A stretch of DNA of 64,000 bases, from assembly GCF_943373825.1 (NCBI RefSeq), contig NZ_CALSBP010000003.1, positions 771,001-835,000 of the forward strand. The letters are read 5' to 3'. This DNA comes from Aquimarina spinulae (lineage in GTDB: Bacteria > Bacteroidota > Bacteroidia > Flavobacteriales > Flavobacteriaceae). Made by a program: the position numbers and the translations under genes. Under the pieces are notes generated by a model that ran no database searches, was not told the DNA's origin, and was given only the letters and a program-made list of their open reading frames with translations. This document shows, piece after piece, positions 8,062-17,298 of the stretch (the first letter of the stretch is position 1; the number at the start of each line of letters is the position of its first letter).

Positions 8062-9498
8062 ATGAAAAAGATAATTCTATTTACTATTACTTTTATTCTA
8101 CTCTCTTGTAAACAAGAAAACAAAACAATATCAAAAGATTTTGACACTATAGGAATAACAAAATATCTCGATTCTTTAGATGGATTTAGCGGAGCTGTTT
8201 TAATAGCAAAAAATGATAGCATAGTAGTAAAGAAAGCATATGGTTTTGCTCATTTAGGTCATAAAATACCGAACAATATAGATACAAAATTTTCGTATGC
8301 TTCTATTGGAAAATCATTTACATCTGTATCAATTTTTCAGTTAATCCAGGCTAGAAAGCTTTCTCTTGATGATACTGTAGGTAAATTTATTCCTAACTAT
8401 CCAAATCAAATTGTAAGAGATTCTGTTACAATTAGGCTTCTGCTAACTCATAGAAGTGGTATACCTAACTATTTTGCTTCTGAAGAACTAAAAAAAACAT
8501 CTAAAGATTTATATCGAAGCATGCAAGATTTGGCTCCATTATATGAAAACAAACCGATGGAGTCGATGCCTAATGAAACATTTTCTTATAGGAACACAAA
8601 TTATATTTTACTTGCCAGAATTATAGAAATAGTTTCACAGCTATCGTATGAACAGTACATAAAAAAGAATATATTTTCTATTGCTAAAATGTCTAATTCT
8701 GGGCTTTATGATATTGATCATCCTATAGAAAATGCAGCAGAAGGTTATACTTTATCTGATATATACCCAAATAAGTTAAAAAAAAATACTTTCATGGGTA
8801 CTGTTAGAGGAAGCGCTGCAGGTGGTGGTTATACAACTATTGAAGACTTATATAGATTTACCTACGCCTTTAGGAAAAACAAATTATTAGATATAAAGCA
8901 TACTAACCTAATGAAAACTCAAAAATCTGATGAGGAGTGGTATGGCTATGGTATGCAATTTCCTGGTTTAGTTGATTCAAAAATGTATGGTCATAGTGGA
9001 GGGCATTTTGGAGTAGGAAGTGAATGGCGAATTTATGAGAAGCAAAATTATACGGTTATCATTTTAACAAATAAAGATGCAGATCAAGGTTTTTTAGACG
9101 CTCGATTCTATATACAAAAAACTCTTGCCGGATCAACACCAATGACCGATAGTTATTTTTATACAAAAAAAGTTGTACGTAATTGTTTTGAAAAGAGTTT
9201 TGAATACGCAAAAAATATGATTAAAGATACAGCAGAAAAGTTATCTGAAAGGGATTTAAATTCCAAAGGTTATGAAATGATAAAAAGAGGTTATTACAAG
9301 AAAGCAATTCAGCTTTTTAAACTAGAAGTATATGCTTTTCCTAAATCATATGATGCCTATGATTCTCTTGGTGAAGCTTATATGAAAAATGGAGATACAG
9401 AAAAAGCCATAACAAGCTATGAAAAAAGCTTGAAACTGAATCCCAAAAACGAAAACGCAAAAGAAAAACTAAAAGTATTATCAGAAAATAACATCTAA
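8062..9498 (+). CDS. Lipoprotein serine hydrolase (beta-lactamase/class C-like) with TPR tail
   Basis: The 478-residue protein starts with a lipoprotein signal (lipobox LLSC, Cys16). The catalytic pattern of class C/PBP-like hydrolases is present: SxxK at S81-K84 (SIGK), YxN at Y176-N178 (YRN), and HSGG at 311-314 in place of KTG. Residues about 405-475 are TPR repeats (AYDSLGEAYMKNGDTEKAITSYEKSLKLNP). Likely an outer-membrane or periplasmic esterase or peptidase; substrate unknown. It follows the MarR gene by 2 bp and ends near a terminator at 9623. Confidence 0.88.
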   Translation: MKKIILFTITFILLSCKQENKTISKDFDTIGITKYLDSLDGFSGAVLIAKNDSIVVKKAYGFAHLGHKIPNNIDTKFSYASIGKSFTSVSIFQLIQARKLSLDDTVGKFIPNYPNQIVRDSVTIRLLLTHRSGIPNYFASEELKKTSKDLYRSMQDLAPLYENKPMESMPNETFSYRNTNYILLARIIEIVSQLSYEQYIKKNIFSIAKMSNSGLYDIDHPIENAAEGYTLSDIYPNKLKKNTFMGTVRGSAAGGGYTTIEDLYRFTYAFRKNKLLDIKHTNLMKTQKSDEEWYGYGMQFPGLVDSKMYGHSGGHFGVGSEWRIYEKQNYTVIILTNKDADQGFLDARFYIQKTLAGSTPMTDSYFYTKKVVRNCFEKSFEYAKNMIKDTAEKLSERDLNSKGYEMIKRGYYKKAIQLFKLEVYAFPKSYDAYDSLGEAYMKNGDTEKAITSYEKSLKLNPKNENAKEKLKVLSENNI

Positions 9499-9622
9499 AC
9501 CTCTCTGAATTCTCATAGAAAACATAAAATTTATTTCAGATCTTAAAAAGTATTTTCCAATTTGAAAACGTATAAAATTTTATACGGTTAACAAGAAATG
9601 AAATGCTAAAAACAACTAATTT

Positions 9623-9652
9623 AGCGTAAGCCTCCAAAGCTTACGCTTTTTT
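9623..9652 (+). terminator. Terminator after the serine hydrolase operon
   Basis: A 9-bp perfect stem (AGCGTAAGC 9623-9631 with 9639-9647), a 7-base loop and a T-run to 9652. Confidence 0.85.
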
Positions 9653-9718
9653 AATACATTTATAGTAAAAGACTTCAATTATCAAGATGTTACTTTATAT
9701 ATAACACCGTTGACAATT

Positions 9719-10237
9719 ATGAAAAAAACAATAATTATATCGACTCTTTTGCTTTTTGGGTTAGAATTGATTTCTGCACAATCCAAAGAAACGATCTTGG
9801 AGGAAATAAGATCTGAGTATAAGACGATAAGAAACAATATAACTTCTTATGTAAAAAAATCCCCTGAAATTGAATTAAATACGACAGAAGGAGGGCTTGT
9901 AACTGCATATTTAGATAACAAAGATTTAAGGCTAATCGAAATCATTGAATTTGGAGAAACAGGAAAAAATATAACTCAATATTATTTTAAAAACAGAAAG
10001 TTATTTTTTGCATTTGACCAGCAATATCGCTACAACATACCTATCTATAATGAAGAATTTGATGCAAACAAAACTATAATAATTGAAGATCGATATTATT
10101 TTCACAAAGAGAAACTCTTTCTTTGGTTAGATACTGATAAAAATAAAGTTGATTTGACTTTAAAAGCAAATAAGATGATGGGAAAAAAGTTTGTTGATTA
10201 TACCAAAAAATTAAAACACGAATTAAAAAAAGAGTAA
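9719..10237 (+). CDS. Secreted protein of unknown function
   Basis: The ATG at 9719 is preferred over the in-frame TTG at 9710 because it starts directly with a Sec signal peptide (MKKTIIISTLLLFGLELISAQ, cut after about residue 21). The mature part of about 150 residues is rich in Lys, Asp and aromatic residues, without cysteines or a recognised motif. It looks like one of the many small periplasmic or surface proteins of flavobacteria. The DUF1697 gene follows after 25 bp and may be co-transcribed. Confidence 0.7.
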   Translation: MKKTIIISTLLLFGLELISAQSKETILEEIRSEYKTIRNNITSYVKKSPEIELNTTEGGLVTAYLDNKDLRLIEIIEFGETGKNITQYYFKNRKLFFAFDQQYRYNIPIYNEEFDANKTIIIEDRYYFHKEKLFLWLDTDKNKVDLTLKANKMMGKKFVDYTKKLKHELKKE

Positions 10238-10262
10238 AAACACTAACATAAAATTCGAATAA

Positions 10263-10811
10263 ATGAATACATATGTTGCTTTTCTACGAGGAATTAATGT
10301 AAGTGGTCATCACAAAGTTCCTATGGCCGACCTTCGCAAAGAAATAGAAAAACTGAATTTCGAAAAAGTGATTACAATTCTTAACTCGGGAAATATAATA
10401 TTTGACTCGGCAAAAGATGATGTAAAGAGTCTTGAAAAAATGGTATCTGATCATTTAGAAAAAACCTTTGGTTTTCCTATCCCTACTATCATAAGAAAAT
10501 CTGAAACAATCTATCATTTATTAGATAAAGATCCTTTTAAGGATATATTATTAACGAAAGACATTCGATTGTATGTTTCATTCCTGAAGGAAGATGTTAA
10601 AACCGATTTGCAGTTACCATGGACAAATGATAATAATGCTTTCAAAATTATTGATAAGATCGACAAAACAATAATAAGTGTCTTAGATCTTTCGGTAACC
10701 AAGACACCAAAAGGAATGGAAGCCCTCGAACGATATTTTGGCAAACAGATCACAACTCGTAACTGGAATACTATCAAACGAATAGAAAAAAAACTTGAAA
10801 TTAATTCTTAA
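10263..10811 (+). CDS. DUF1697 domain protein
   Basis: The 182-residue protein begins MNTYVAFLRGINVSGHHKVP and continues with LRKEIEKLNFEKVITILNSGN, the signature of DUF1697. The C-terminal part KTPKGMEALERYFGKQITTRNWNTIKRI also fits. The family is a widespread cytosolic alpha/beta protein with no assigned reaction. Length is normal and the gene looks intact. Confidence 0.9.
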   Translation: MNTYVAFLRGINVSGHHKVPMADLRKEIEKLNFEKVITILNSGNIIFDSAKDDVKSLEKMVSDHLEKTFGFPIPTIIRKSETIYHLLDKDPFKDILLTKDIRLYVSFLKEDVKTDLQLPWTNDNNAFKIIDKIDKTIISVLDLSVTKTPKGMEALERYFGKQITTRNWNTIKRIEKKLEINS

Positions 10812-10958
10812 GTCTCGAATAAAGAATAATATTAATTATCTTGTTACAATTTAAAACTAAATTGATATGAAATGAGCCATAACAATTGAGTTGATACCAA
10901 CCTAGATGTTCAATGGCGTAATTCCATCTGACATTTAAAAAACAATAAAAAAGAACAG

Positions 10959-11399
10959 ATGAAACATAAAGGTTATATAGAGATTGATCAATCTTTACAT
11001 AAAGTGGCTGAGCTTTTTGCGAACCCAGATAATCTTAAAGAATATCAGGATGGATTTATTAGAAAAGAGTTGATTAGTGGAGAAAACGGTAAAGTTGGCG
11101 CTGTTTCTAAAATGTATTACAAACACGGAAAACATGATATGGAGTTGACTGAAACAATTACCAAAAATGAACTCCCGCATTCATTTGAAGCCAGTTATCA
11201 TCATAAACATATGGACAATACCATGAAATGTAATTTTATTGCCTTAGACGATAAAAAAACAAAATATGAATTCGAATACGAATACACTCGTATAAACTGG
11301 GTTATGCCAAAATTGATGGCTATTTTATTTCCGAGTATGTATCGAAAACCAGCAGAAAAATGGCTTAGACAATTTAAAGAGTTTGCTGAACGACAATAA
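10959..11399 (+). CDS. SRPBCC (START-like) family protein
   Basis: The 146-residue protein starts with the typical strand-helix opening KGYIEIDQSLHKVAELFANPDNLKEYQDG, continues through a run of beta strands (EASYHHKHMDNTMKCNFI, TKYEFEYEYTRINW) and ends in the long C-terminal helix that lines the ligand cavity. Members bind hydrophobic ligands or coenzymes; the ligand is unknown. Convergent with ackA, with a 26-bp gap and no clear terminator. Confidence 0.82.
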   Translation: MKHKGYIEIDQSLHKVAELFANPDNLKEYQDGFIRKELISGENGKVGAVSKMYYKHGKHDMELTETITKNELPHSFEASYHHKHMDNTMKCNFIALDDKKTKYEFEYEYTRINWVMPKLMAILFPSMYRKPAEKWLRQFKEFAERQ

Positions 11400-11425
11400 T
11401 GTTAATTTTCTTTTTTATACTGCTC

Positions 11426-12611
11426 TTATGCTAATAATTCGAAGGATTGTTTGGCAATCTCTAATTCTTCATTAGTAGGAATAACTAATATTTTCACCTC
11501 TGAAGAAGGTAAACTTATATCCCTTATTTCTTTAGATCGAATATTGTTTTTTTTCTTCATCTAATCGAATGCCCAAAAACTCTTGATCTTTACACACCAA
11601 ATTTCTAATCAAAGCAGAGTTCTCTCCTATTCCGGCAGTAAATACAATAGCATCTAAGCCATTCATAACCGAAGCATATGCTCCTATAAACTTTTTGATA
11701 CGATATGCATTCATTTGTAGTGCTAACTGGCAATCTTTATTTCCGTTTTCTGCTGCAGATTCAATATCTCGTAAATCACTATATCCTGTTAACCCTAACA
11801 TTCCACTTTCTTTTTGTAAAAGATCGTTCACTTCTTCTAGAGAGTATCCTAAGGAGTTAACCATATAAAAGATTACTGCAGGATCAATATCTCCTGATCG
11901 TGTTCCCATAATCAATCCATTCATGGGTGCAAATCCCAAAGTATGATCTATACTTTTACCATCCCGAACCGCAGTCATACTACATCCATTTCCTAAGTGA
12001 ATTGTAATAACCTTGGATTTCTCTTTCCTTAAAAATTCTATAGCTTTTTCTGAAACGTATTTATGGCTGGTACCGTGAAAACCATATACTCTAATATTAT
12101 GTTTCTCTAAAAATTTATTCGGAATCGCATATTTATAAGCTTCTACAGGGATAGTTTGATGAAAAGCTGTATCAAACACGGCTACTTGTTGTGCATTAGA
12201 AAAAATTTCTTCGGCAACCAAAATTCCTTCCAGGTTTGCAGGGTTATGTAATGGCGCCAATGCAGAAAGTTTCTTGATTTTTTGTTTTACTTCTTCAGTG
12301 ATTTCAACCGTTTCTGCAAAAGTGCTTCCCCCATGAACTACTCTATGACCAACAGTATGAATTTCTGATGCCGATCGGATCACTCCTACTTTATCATCCA
12401 TCAAGTAGCTGGCAATTAATTGTAGCCCATCTTTGTGAGTATTAACAGTCACAGTTTTTTCAATGTCATGTATCTCGGATGCATAAGAAATTTTAGCATT
12501 ATCTAAACCAATACGTTCTACTAACCCAGAACAAACTACTTTTGCATAGGGCATTGTAAATAGTTGAAATTTTATAGACGAACTTCCAGAATTTAGTACA
12601 AGTATTTGCAT
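11426..12611 (-). CDS. ackA: Acetate kinase, reading frame broken by an A8-run frameshift
   Basis: AckA makes acetate and ATP from acetyl phosphate. Present are NSGSSSIKF (7-15), HRVVHGG (89-95, R90), FDTAFHQTIP (146-155, D147), YGFHGTSH (176-183), HLGNGCSM, MGTRSGDIDP and TAGIGENS. The frame starting at 12611 ends early at 11532 after 359 residues (LDEEKKQYSI). The correct C-terminus, with SKEIRDISLPSS and VIPTNEELEIAKQSFELLA, continues in another frame to the stop at 11426-11428. The two frames meet at a run of eight A (plus strand T8 near 11547-11556); removing one A restores a 394-residue protein of normal length. The lost part carries the TNEE glutamate that corresponds to the essential Mg-binding Glu384 of Methanosarcina AckA. 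It is a sequencing error, a mutation, or a slippage switch. Confidence 0.88.
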
Positions 12612-12660
12612 ATTTTTTAATAATTAAGAGTATCAAAAATCAGATATTTCTTTACTCTGT

Positions 12661-14754
12661 TTATAATCCCTGAGCTTGAATTGCTGTTATAATTACGGTA
12701 TTATACACATCATCAACAGTACATCCCCTGCTTAGATCATTAACGGGTTTATTTAATCCTTGTAACATGGGGCCAATAGCTAATGCTCCTGTTTCTCGTT
12801 GAATAGCTTTATAGGTATTATTTCCTGTATTTAAATCTGGAAATATCAAAACACTTGCCTGACCTGCTACCTCAGAATTTGGTAATTTACTTTGTCCAAC
12901 TTCTAAATCTACTGCTGCATCATATTGTATCGGTCCCTCTATTTTTAGATCAGGATGTTTTTCCTTTACAATGGCAGTTGCTTCTCTAACTATTTCTACA
13001 TCTTCTCCTTTACCAGAGGTTCCCGACGAATATGATAACATAGCTACTTTTGGTTCGATCCCAAAAGCTGCTGCCGATTCTGAAGAAGAAATTGCTATTT
13101 CTGCCAATTGTTCTGCATTAGGATTAGGGTTAATTGCACAATCACCAAAGACTGATACCCGATCTGCTAAGCACATAAAGAATACAGAAGAAACAACTTT
13201 TACTCCTGGTTTGGTCTTTATAAATTGTAACGCTGGTCTAATTGTATGTTGTGTAGTATGTACCGCTCCCGATACCATTCCGTCTGCATGCCCTTTGTAT
13301 ATCATCATCGTACCAAAATAGGATACGTCTGCCATCATATCTTTGGCCATATCCAGATTTACGTTTTTGTGCTTTCTTAGCTCATAAAATGTTTGTACAT
13401 ACTCATCATAATAAGGAGATTCTGTAGGGAAAACAATCTGTATTTTATCAAAATCTATCGGAATATCCAGTTTTGTAGCTTTACTCTTTATTTTCTTTTC
13501 GTTTCCGATTAAAGTAATATCCACAACTCCAGAAGCTAATAGTCTAGAGGTAGCTCTTAAAATTCTTTCATCAGATCCTTCTGGAAGAACAATATGCTTT
13601 TTATGTTTTAGAGCACGTCTTAATAAATTATATTGAAACATTCGGGGGGTTAACCCTTCTGACTTAAATGTAATTAGTTTATCTGCTAATCGATCCTCAT
13701 TAACATATTTTTCGAATATGCTAATCGAAGTATTTATCTTTTGTAGATTATCCAGATAGATTTTAGACTTAATTGCTCCTATTTTATTGGTAATAGAAAA
13801 TGTACCACTAGGTACCGATATAATGGGAAAAGATAAGGAAACACCCTCTATTAATTTAAGTATTGGTGGTTCGGGAATAATTCCTCCGGTAAGTATAATC
13901 CCCGAAATCTTAGGATAATTATCAGAGATATTTGCTTGCAATACCCCTAAAATGATATCTGCACGATCTCCGGGAGTAATGACAAGACTATTATCTTTAA
14001 GATGTGTAAGATAGTTACGTAATTGCATAGCTCCTACTCCAAAACTACCAGCCTGATTATTTAGGTATTCTTTACCAAACAACACATTCCCTTCTAATTC
14101 GTTTACAATCTCTTTGATAGTAGGATTAATCAAAGAATTAATTTTGGGGATAATAATACGATCGACATTATTCCCAAAATCTTTTTCAAAACTATTTTCT
14201 AATTGCTTTTCACAACCTTGGGTAACCTTATTTGCTACCATAGCCAAAACTTCTACATCTTTACTATTAAAAGTATCATATGCCAGTTTTAGATTACTAA
14301 CAATTTCATCATTTTGCTTATCAATTCCGCTTGCTACTATAACTGCCGGGATACCCAGGTTTTTTGCTATAATAACATTAATATCAAATTCAATAATATT
14401 ACCTTCATCAGAAAAATCAGTACCTTCTACTAATATAAAATCAAATCTTTCTTCAAGGTTTTTATACTTCCTGATAATCTCATCTATAATTTCTCCTGAT
14501 TTACCCTGGTTGTATTTTTGAAGTACTTCACTTCTAGTATACGCATAGGCCTTTTTGAAGTTAATATCTAATTCAAAATGCGATATTACAGTATTAATAT
14601 GATTATCAACTTCTCCTTCTTTAGGATCGTCGATAATTGGTCTAAAATACCCTACTCTGGCTACTTTACCCAGAAGCATACGCATCATACCTAAAACAAC
14701 AATAGATTTACCACTATTAGGTTCTATAGTAGCAATATAAACGGCTTTACTCAT
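12661..14754 (-). CDS. pta: Phosphate acetyltransferase, long form
   Basis: Pta converts acetyl-CoA and phosphate to acetyl phosphate. The 697-residue protein has an N-terminal P-loop-like regulatory domain (ATIEPNSGKS near 8-17), a DRTGG domain in the middle, and the catalytic PTA_PTB domain from about residue 370 (HIVLPEGSDERILRA, SYSSGTSGKGEDVEIVREA, ALAIGPMLQGLNKPVNDLSRG). The TTG at 14763 would add three residues; the ATG at 14754 is preferred. It is followed by ackA after 49 bp, the usual pta-ackA operon, with a candidate -7 element just upstream. Confidence 0.96.
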   Translation of the reverse strand: MSKAVYIATIEPNSGKSIVVLGMMRMLLGKVARVGYFRPIIDDPKEGEVDNHINTVISHFELDINFKKAYAYTRSEVLQKYNQGKSGEIIDEIIRKYKNLEERFDFILVEGTDFSDEGNIIEFDINVIIAKNLGIPAVIVASGIDKQNDEIVSNLKLAYDTFNSKDVEVLAMVANKVTQGCEKQLENSFEKDFGNNVDRIIIPKINSLINPTIKEIVNELEGNVLFGKEYLNNQAGSFGVGAMQLRNYLTHLKDNSLVITPGDRADIILGVLQANISDNYPKISGIILTGGIIPEPPILKLIEGVSLSFPIISVPSGTFSITNKIGAIKSKIYLDNLQKINTSISIFEKYVNEDRLADKLITFKSEGLTPRMFQYNLLRRALKHKKHIVLPEGSDERILRATSRLLASGVVDITLIGNEKKIKSKATKLDIPIDFDKIQIVFPTESPYYDEYVQTFYELRKHKNVNLDMAKDMMADVSYFGTMMIYKGHADGMVSGAVHTTQHTIRPALQFIKTKPGVKVVSSVFFMCLADRVSVFGDCAINPNPNAEQLAEIAISSSESAAAFGIEPKVAMLSYSSGTSGKGEDVEIVREATAIVKEKHPDLKIEGPIQYDAAVDLEVGQSKLPNSEVAGQASVLIFPDLNTGNNTYKAIQRETGALAIGPMLQGLNKPVNDLSRGCTVDDVYNTVIITAIQAQGL

Positions 14755-14773
14755 GTATAACAATTTGGTAGTA

Positions 14774-14781
14774 CAAAGATA
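14774..14781 (-). promoter_or_regulatory. Candidate -7 element of pta-ackA
   Basis: TATCTTTG on the minus strand (14781 to 14774) matches TAnnTTTG, about 20 bases before the pta ATG. No good -33 TTG was found at the usual distance. Confidence 0.5.
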
Positions 14782-14874
14782 CGTTAATACCGTAATTTAA
14801 CATAAGATCATTGTATAATAAAACTTCTTTCTATCATAGTCTTATAATATTAACAATTCGATTTTCATTTCAAC

Positions 14875-14907
14875 AAAAAAGGTTTAGAATTACACTAAAC
14901 CTTTTAT
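14875..14907 (-). terminator. Terminator after the outer-membrane protein gene
   Basis: The stem AAAAGGTTTAG / CTAAACCTTTT (14877-14887 with 14895-14905) has a 7-base loop. On the minus strand the arm is followed by a T-run, which fits termination of the gene ending at 15025, before the pta promoter. Confidence 0.7.
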
Positions 14908-15024
14908 TATATCCTATAACTTTTTGACACCTTAATTCATGTCTTTTCTGCTTTTAAAGCCTTTATACAATACATGCTATAACATATGCTACGATTAATT
15001 TGATCAATCCAATCATTATACATA

Positions 15025-15582
15025 TTACAATTTAAAAGATATACCTGCTTGAAACACAGAGTTTTTAAGCGATGTATTATTTTGTTTGGTAATATCTGCC
15101 AATCCAAGGTTATATCTAATTCCAACTTCTAAATTATCAGTTAACAAATACCCTATACCCAAAGCTACTCCGTAATCGATTTTCTTAAAGTTACTTTTAA
15201 CAAAACCTCCTCCTTTGCCCCCTAACAAATATCCTACATGAGGTCCCGCTTCGAGGCTTAACTTATTAATGGGATAGAATTTTATCAATGCAGGTAACAC
15301 ATTAATATAGTTTAATTTTATTTTTCCAGAATTATTTTTTGATTTAGCTCCTTGGGCAGAATACAGTATTTCGGACCGAATTGCTAATTTTTCGGATAGT
15401 CTATATTGAGAAAACACTCCTCCCATTATTCCTATTTTAAATTTAGAAGATGTATTCCTAAATTCCGTTAGATTAGCCCCTGCTTTAATTCCAAATTCTA
15501 TCCCATTTTGCTTTTCCTGTGCACTTATAGTTATTATCCCCAATAACACTGTACATAACATTAATTTAATTGTTTTCTTCAT
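15025..15582 (-). CDS. Small outer-membrane beta-barrel protein
   Basis: Start at 15582 gives a clean signal peptide (MKKTIKLMLCTVLLGIITISAQ); the ATG at 15612 would add ten charged residues before it. The 185-residue product alternates polar and hydrophobic residues in strands with turns, contains GIEFGIKAGANLTEF, LEAGPHVGYLLGG and GIGYLLTDNLEVGIRYNLGL, and ends in an aromatic-containing strand FQAGISFKL. This is typical of OmpX/PorT-like outer-membrane barrels (outer membrane beta-barrel domain). It closes the minus-strand group 17129 to 15025. Confidence 0.85.
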   Translation of the reverse strand: MKKTIKLMLCTVLLGIITISAQEKQNGIEFGIKAGANLTEFRNTSSKFKIGIMGGVFSQYRLSEKLAIRSEILYSAQGAKSKNNSGKIKLNYINVLPALIKFYPINKLSLEAGPHVGYLLGGKGGGFVKSNFKKIDYGVALGIGYLLTDNLEVGIRYNLGLADITKQNNTSLKNSVFQAGISFKL

Positions 15583-15637
15583 TTTTGATTTATTTGTTTT
15601 AATTGAATACATTATTGTTCTGAAAGTGATTTTCAGA

Positions 15638-16720
15638 TTAAAAATTAACCCCTAGTTCGAGCTCAAACCCAAAGTTTTTGGTGTACACCTTAGAAGTTTG
15701 TATTTGTTGAAAAACACCTGCTCCAATCACAATACCATACTCTTTCCATGGGATAATTTTTATTCCCTGTCTAGAGCTTATCCCGATAAGAAAATTATGT
15801 CGTTTTTTGCCTTCTATTTTTTTGGTGATTTCAAGCCCTAAAGGTACTTCTACACCTATATTAGCATATAAGCCAGGTATTATTTTTAAATACCCATCAA
15901 AACCACCTCCTATACTAAAGGCATCAACAGATGTGTAATTCTTGTTGAGTAATGAACTCCGTTTTATACTATATTTATCATAAGATATTACAAAGGGCAT
16001 GATGAAGTCTTTATCACTATCGGCAAAACCGATATAACTCATTTTCCACCCCTCTTTATGTTTGCTGTATACTTTCCTATATGTTAACATATCAAACCAT
16101 TTCCCTAATCGTTTTGCTTTCTTCATTTCTGATTTCTTATAAAAAACATCTTCTACACTGGTTTGTAGATTTCCTGATATAGATTCTGGTTTGCTTCTTT
16201 TTTTATAAGTATTGATAAAACTTAAGGAGCAATATTCTAATGCAGCTCTGATTCTTTGTTCGTAGGTTTCGAATATTTTTGATGTATTAGATATAGCAAA
16301 AGTTTCATCTTCATAATGCTGTACATCAAAAAGCTTTTGCAGTTTATCATTTTCTTTTTCATAAAAAATCAAGTTAATATACACCCTCGTTGTTATATGG
16401 CTTATACTACTTTGTGATTGCTGAATTTCTAAATCTTTAATTTTTATAAATATTGGTTTTGCGTCTTTGGTTTGCGAAAAAGAAGTTTTCATAAAATTCA
16501 GAATAGCCGTTGGTGCATCTGGGTACAATTGAAAAATGACTTTTTCTCCATGTCTATTAGTTCCTAGTCCTAAGTTTTTCTTTTTTCTAATATCAAAAAC
16601 CTGTGCTATAGATATCGATACGTTTTCTGTATGAAAAGGAATGGTTTTTAAGGTTATGTTTTCCTGAGACAATACTATAGAAGACAAGAAAAACATTGAT
16701 ATATTCCAGATATGCTTCAT
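15638..16720 (-). CDS. Envelope protein of unknown function with beta-barrel-like C-terminus
   Basis: The 360-residue protein has a signal peptide (cut after about VLSQ, residue 19). The N-terminal 170 residues (VSISIAQVFDIRKKKNLGLGTNRHGEK) resemble no family I can name. Residues about 205-360 look like outer-membrane strands and end in LELGVNF with terminal Phe, as in barrel proteins. It starts 13 bp after the lipocalin-like gene and so belongs to the same operon, facing the AraC regulator at 17324. Confidence 0.72.
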   Translation of the reverse strand: MKHIWNISMFFLSSIVLSQENITLKTIPFHTENVSISIAQVFDIRKKKNLGLGTNRHGEKVIFQLYPDAPTAILNFMKTSFSQTKDAKPIFIKIKDLEIQQSQSSISHITTRVYINLIFYEKENDKLQKLFDVQHYEDETFAISNTSKIFETYEQRIRAALEYCSLSFINTYKKRSKPESISGNLQTSVEDVFYKKSEMKKAKRLGKWFDMLTYRKVYSKHKEGWKMSYIGFADSDKDFIMPFVISYDKYSIKRSSLLNKNYTSVDAFSIGGGFDGYLKIIPGLYANIGVEVPLGLEITKKIEGKKRHNFLIGISSRQGIKIIPWKEYGIVIGAGVFQQIQTSKVYTKNFGFELELGVNF

Positions 16721-16733
16721 TATAAACTTGATT

Positions 16734-17129
16734 TTATAAATTAGAACTATAATGAACCTCTATTCCCCTAATCTCCTCAATATCAAAATACAACACTAAA
16801 TCTCTGGATGTTAAAGTGATGATGTATGCCTTTACGGTCTCTCTTTTGTCATCAGTCATCATTATGTAACCTCCATTAGTATTTAGCATCCAGACACCAC
16901 TCTCTTTTTTTCCTTCAGACATAGAGATAAAGGTCATATCCTTTTTAAAAAGGATATAATCATTTCTTTCTTTTTTGGATGGTGGGTATTTCTTAACTCC
17001 GGTCTTATAAGTATCCAGATTCCATTTCTTTAGGAAAGCATTCTTATTCAGGGTTTGTGCACCGATATTATGAAACGAAAAAGTGAATAATATCGTCGTT
17101 AGAATTGTTATGTTTATTTTGCTGTTCAT
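16734..17129 (-). CDS. Secreted lipocalin-like small protein
   Basis: The 131-residue protein has a signal peptide (MNSKINITILTTILFTFSFHNIGAQ, cut near residue 25). The mature part begins LNKNAFLKKWNLDTYK and contains NDYILFKKDMTFISMSEGKKESGVWMLN, which resembles the W-L-x-x-Y...F...G-x-W pattern of lipocalin-like domains of Bacteroidota. It is the first gene of the operon divergent from the AraC/GyrI regulator, with a -7-like TAGTTTTG at 17159-17152 and a palindrome further upstream. Confidence 0.72.
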   Translation of the reverse strand: MNSKINITILTTILFTFSFHNIGAQTLNKNAFLKKWNLDTYKTGVKKYPPSKKERNDYILFKKDMTFISMSEGKKESGVWMLNTNGGYIMMTDDKRETVKAYIITLTSRDLVLYFDIEEIRGIEVHYSSNL

Positions 17130-17151
17130 ATCTTACTCTTAAAATTTTAGC

Positions 17152-17159
17152 CAAAACTA
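17152..17159 (-). promoter_or_regulatory. -7 element of the lipocalin-like operon
   Basis: TAGTTTTG on the minus strand matches TAnnTTTG, 22 bases before the ATG at 17129. The palindrome at 17182-17198 lies 22 bp further upstream. Confidence 0.55.
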
Positions 17160-17181
17160 GTAAGCATGAATCGTATGTTGT

Positions 17182-17198
17182 TTGTCCTGTTAAGACAA
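17182..17198. promoter_or_regulatory. Palindromic operator candidate, copy 1
   Basis: TTGTCCTGTTAAGACAA has the form TTGTC-N7-GACAA. It is 22 bp from the minus-strand -7 element (17159). It shares 14 of 17 bases with copy 2 at 17260. Confidence 0.6.
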
Positions 17199-17259
17199 AA
17201 AAATATGACCTGTATATGATCTTAAAATTCTTATTTTACTCTAGAAATAACATATTTAA

Positions 17260-17276
17260 TTGTCCTAAAAAGACAA
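17260..17276. promoter_or_regulatory. Palindromic operator candidate, copy 2
   Basis: TTGTCCTAAAAAGACAA has the same TTGTC-N7-GACAA form, and is 22 bp from the plus-strand -7-like element TACCTTTC (17299-17306). The mirror-image placement with copy 1 suggests one regulator acting on both promoters. Confidence 0.6.
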
Positions 17277-17298
17277 CTCAAAAATTACTATTTCGTAG

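Noticed and set aside
14937..15125. 62-codon minus frame at the end of the outer-membrane barrel gene
   Set aside because: It overlaps the 3' end of the barrel gene in another frame and lacks start context or family features.
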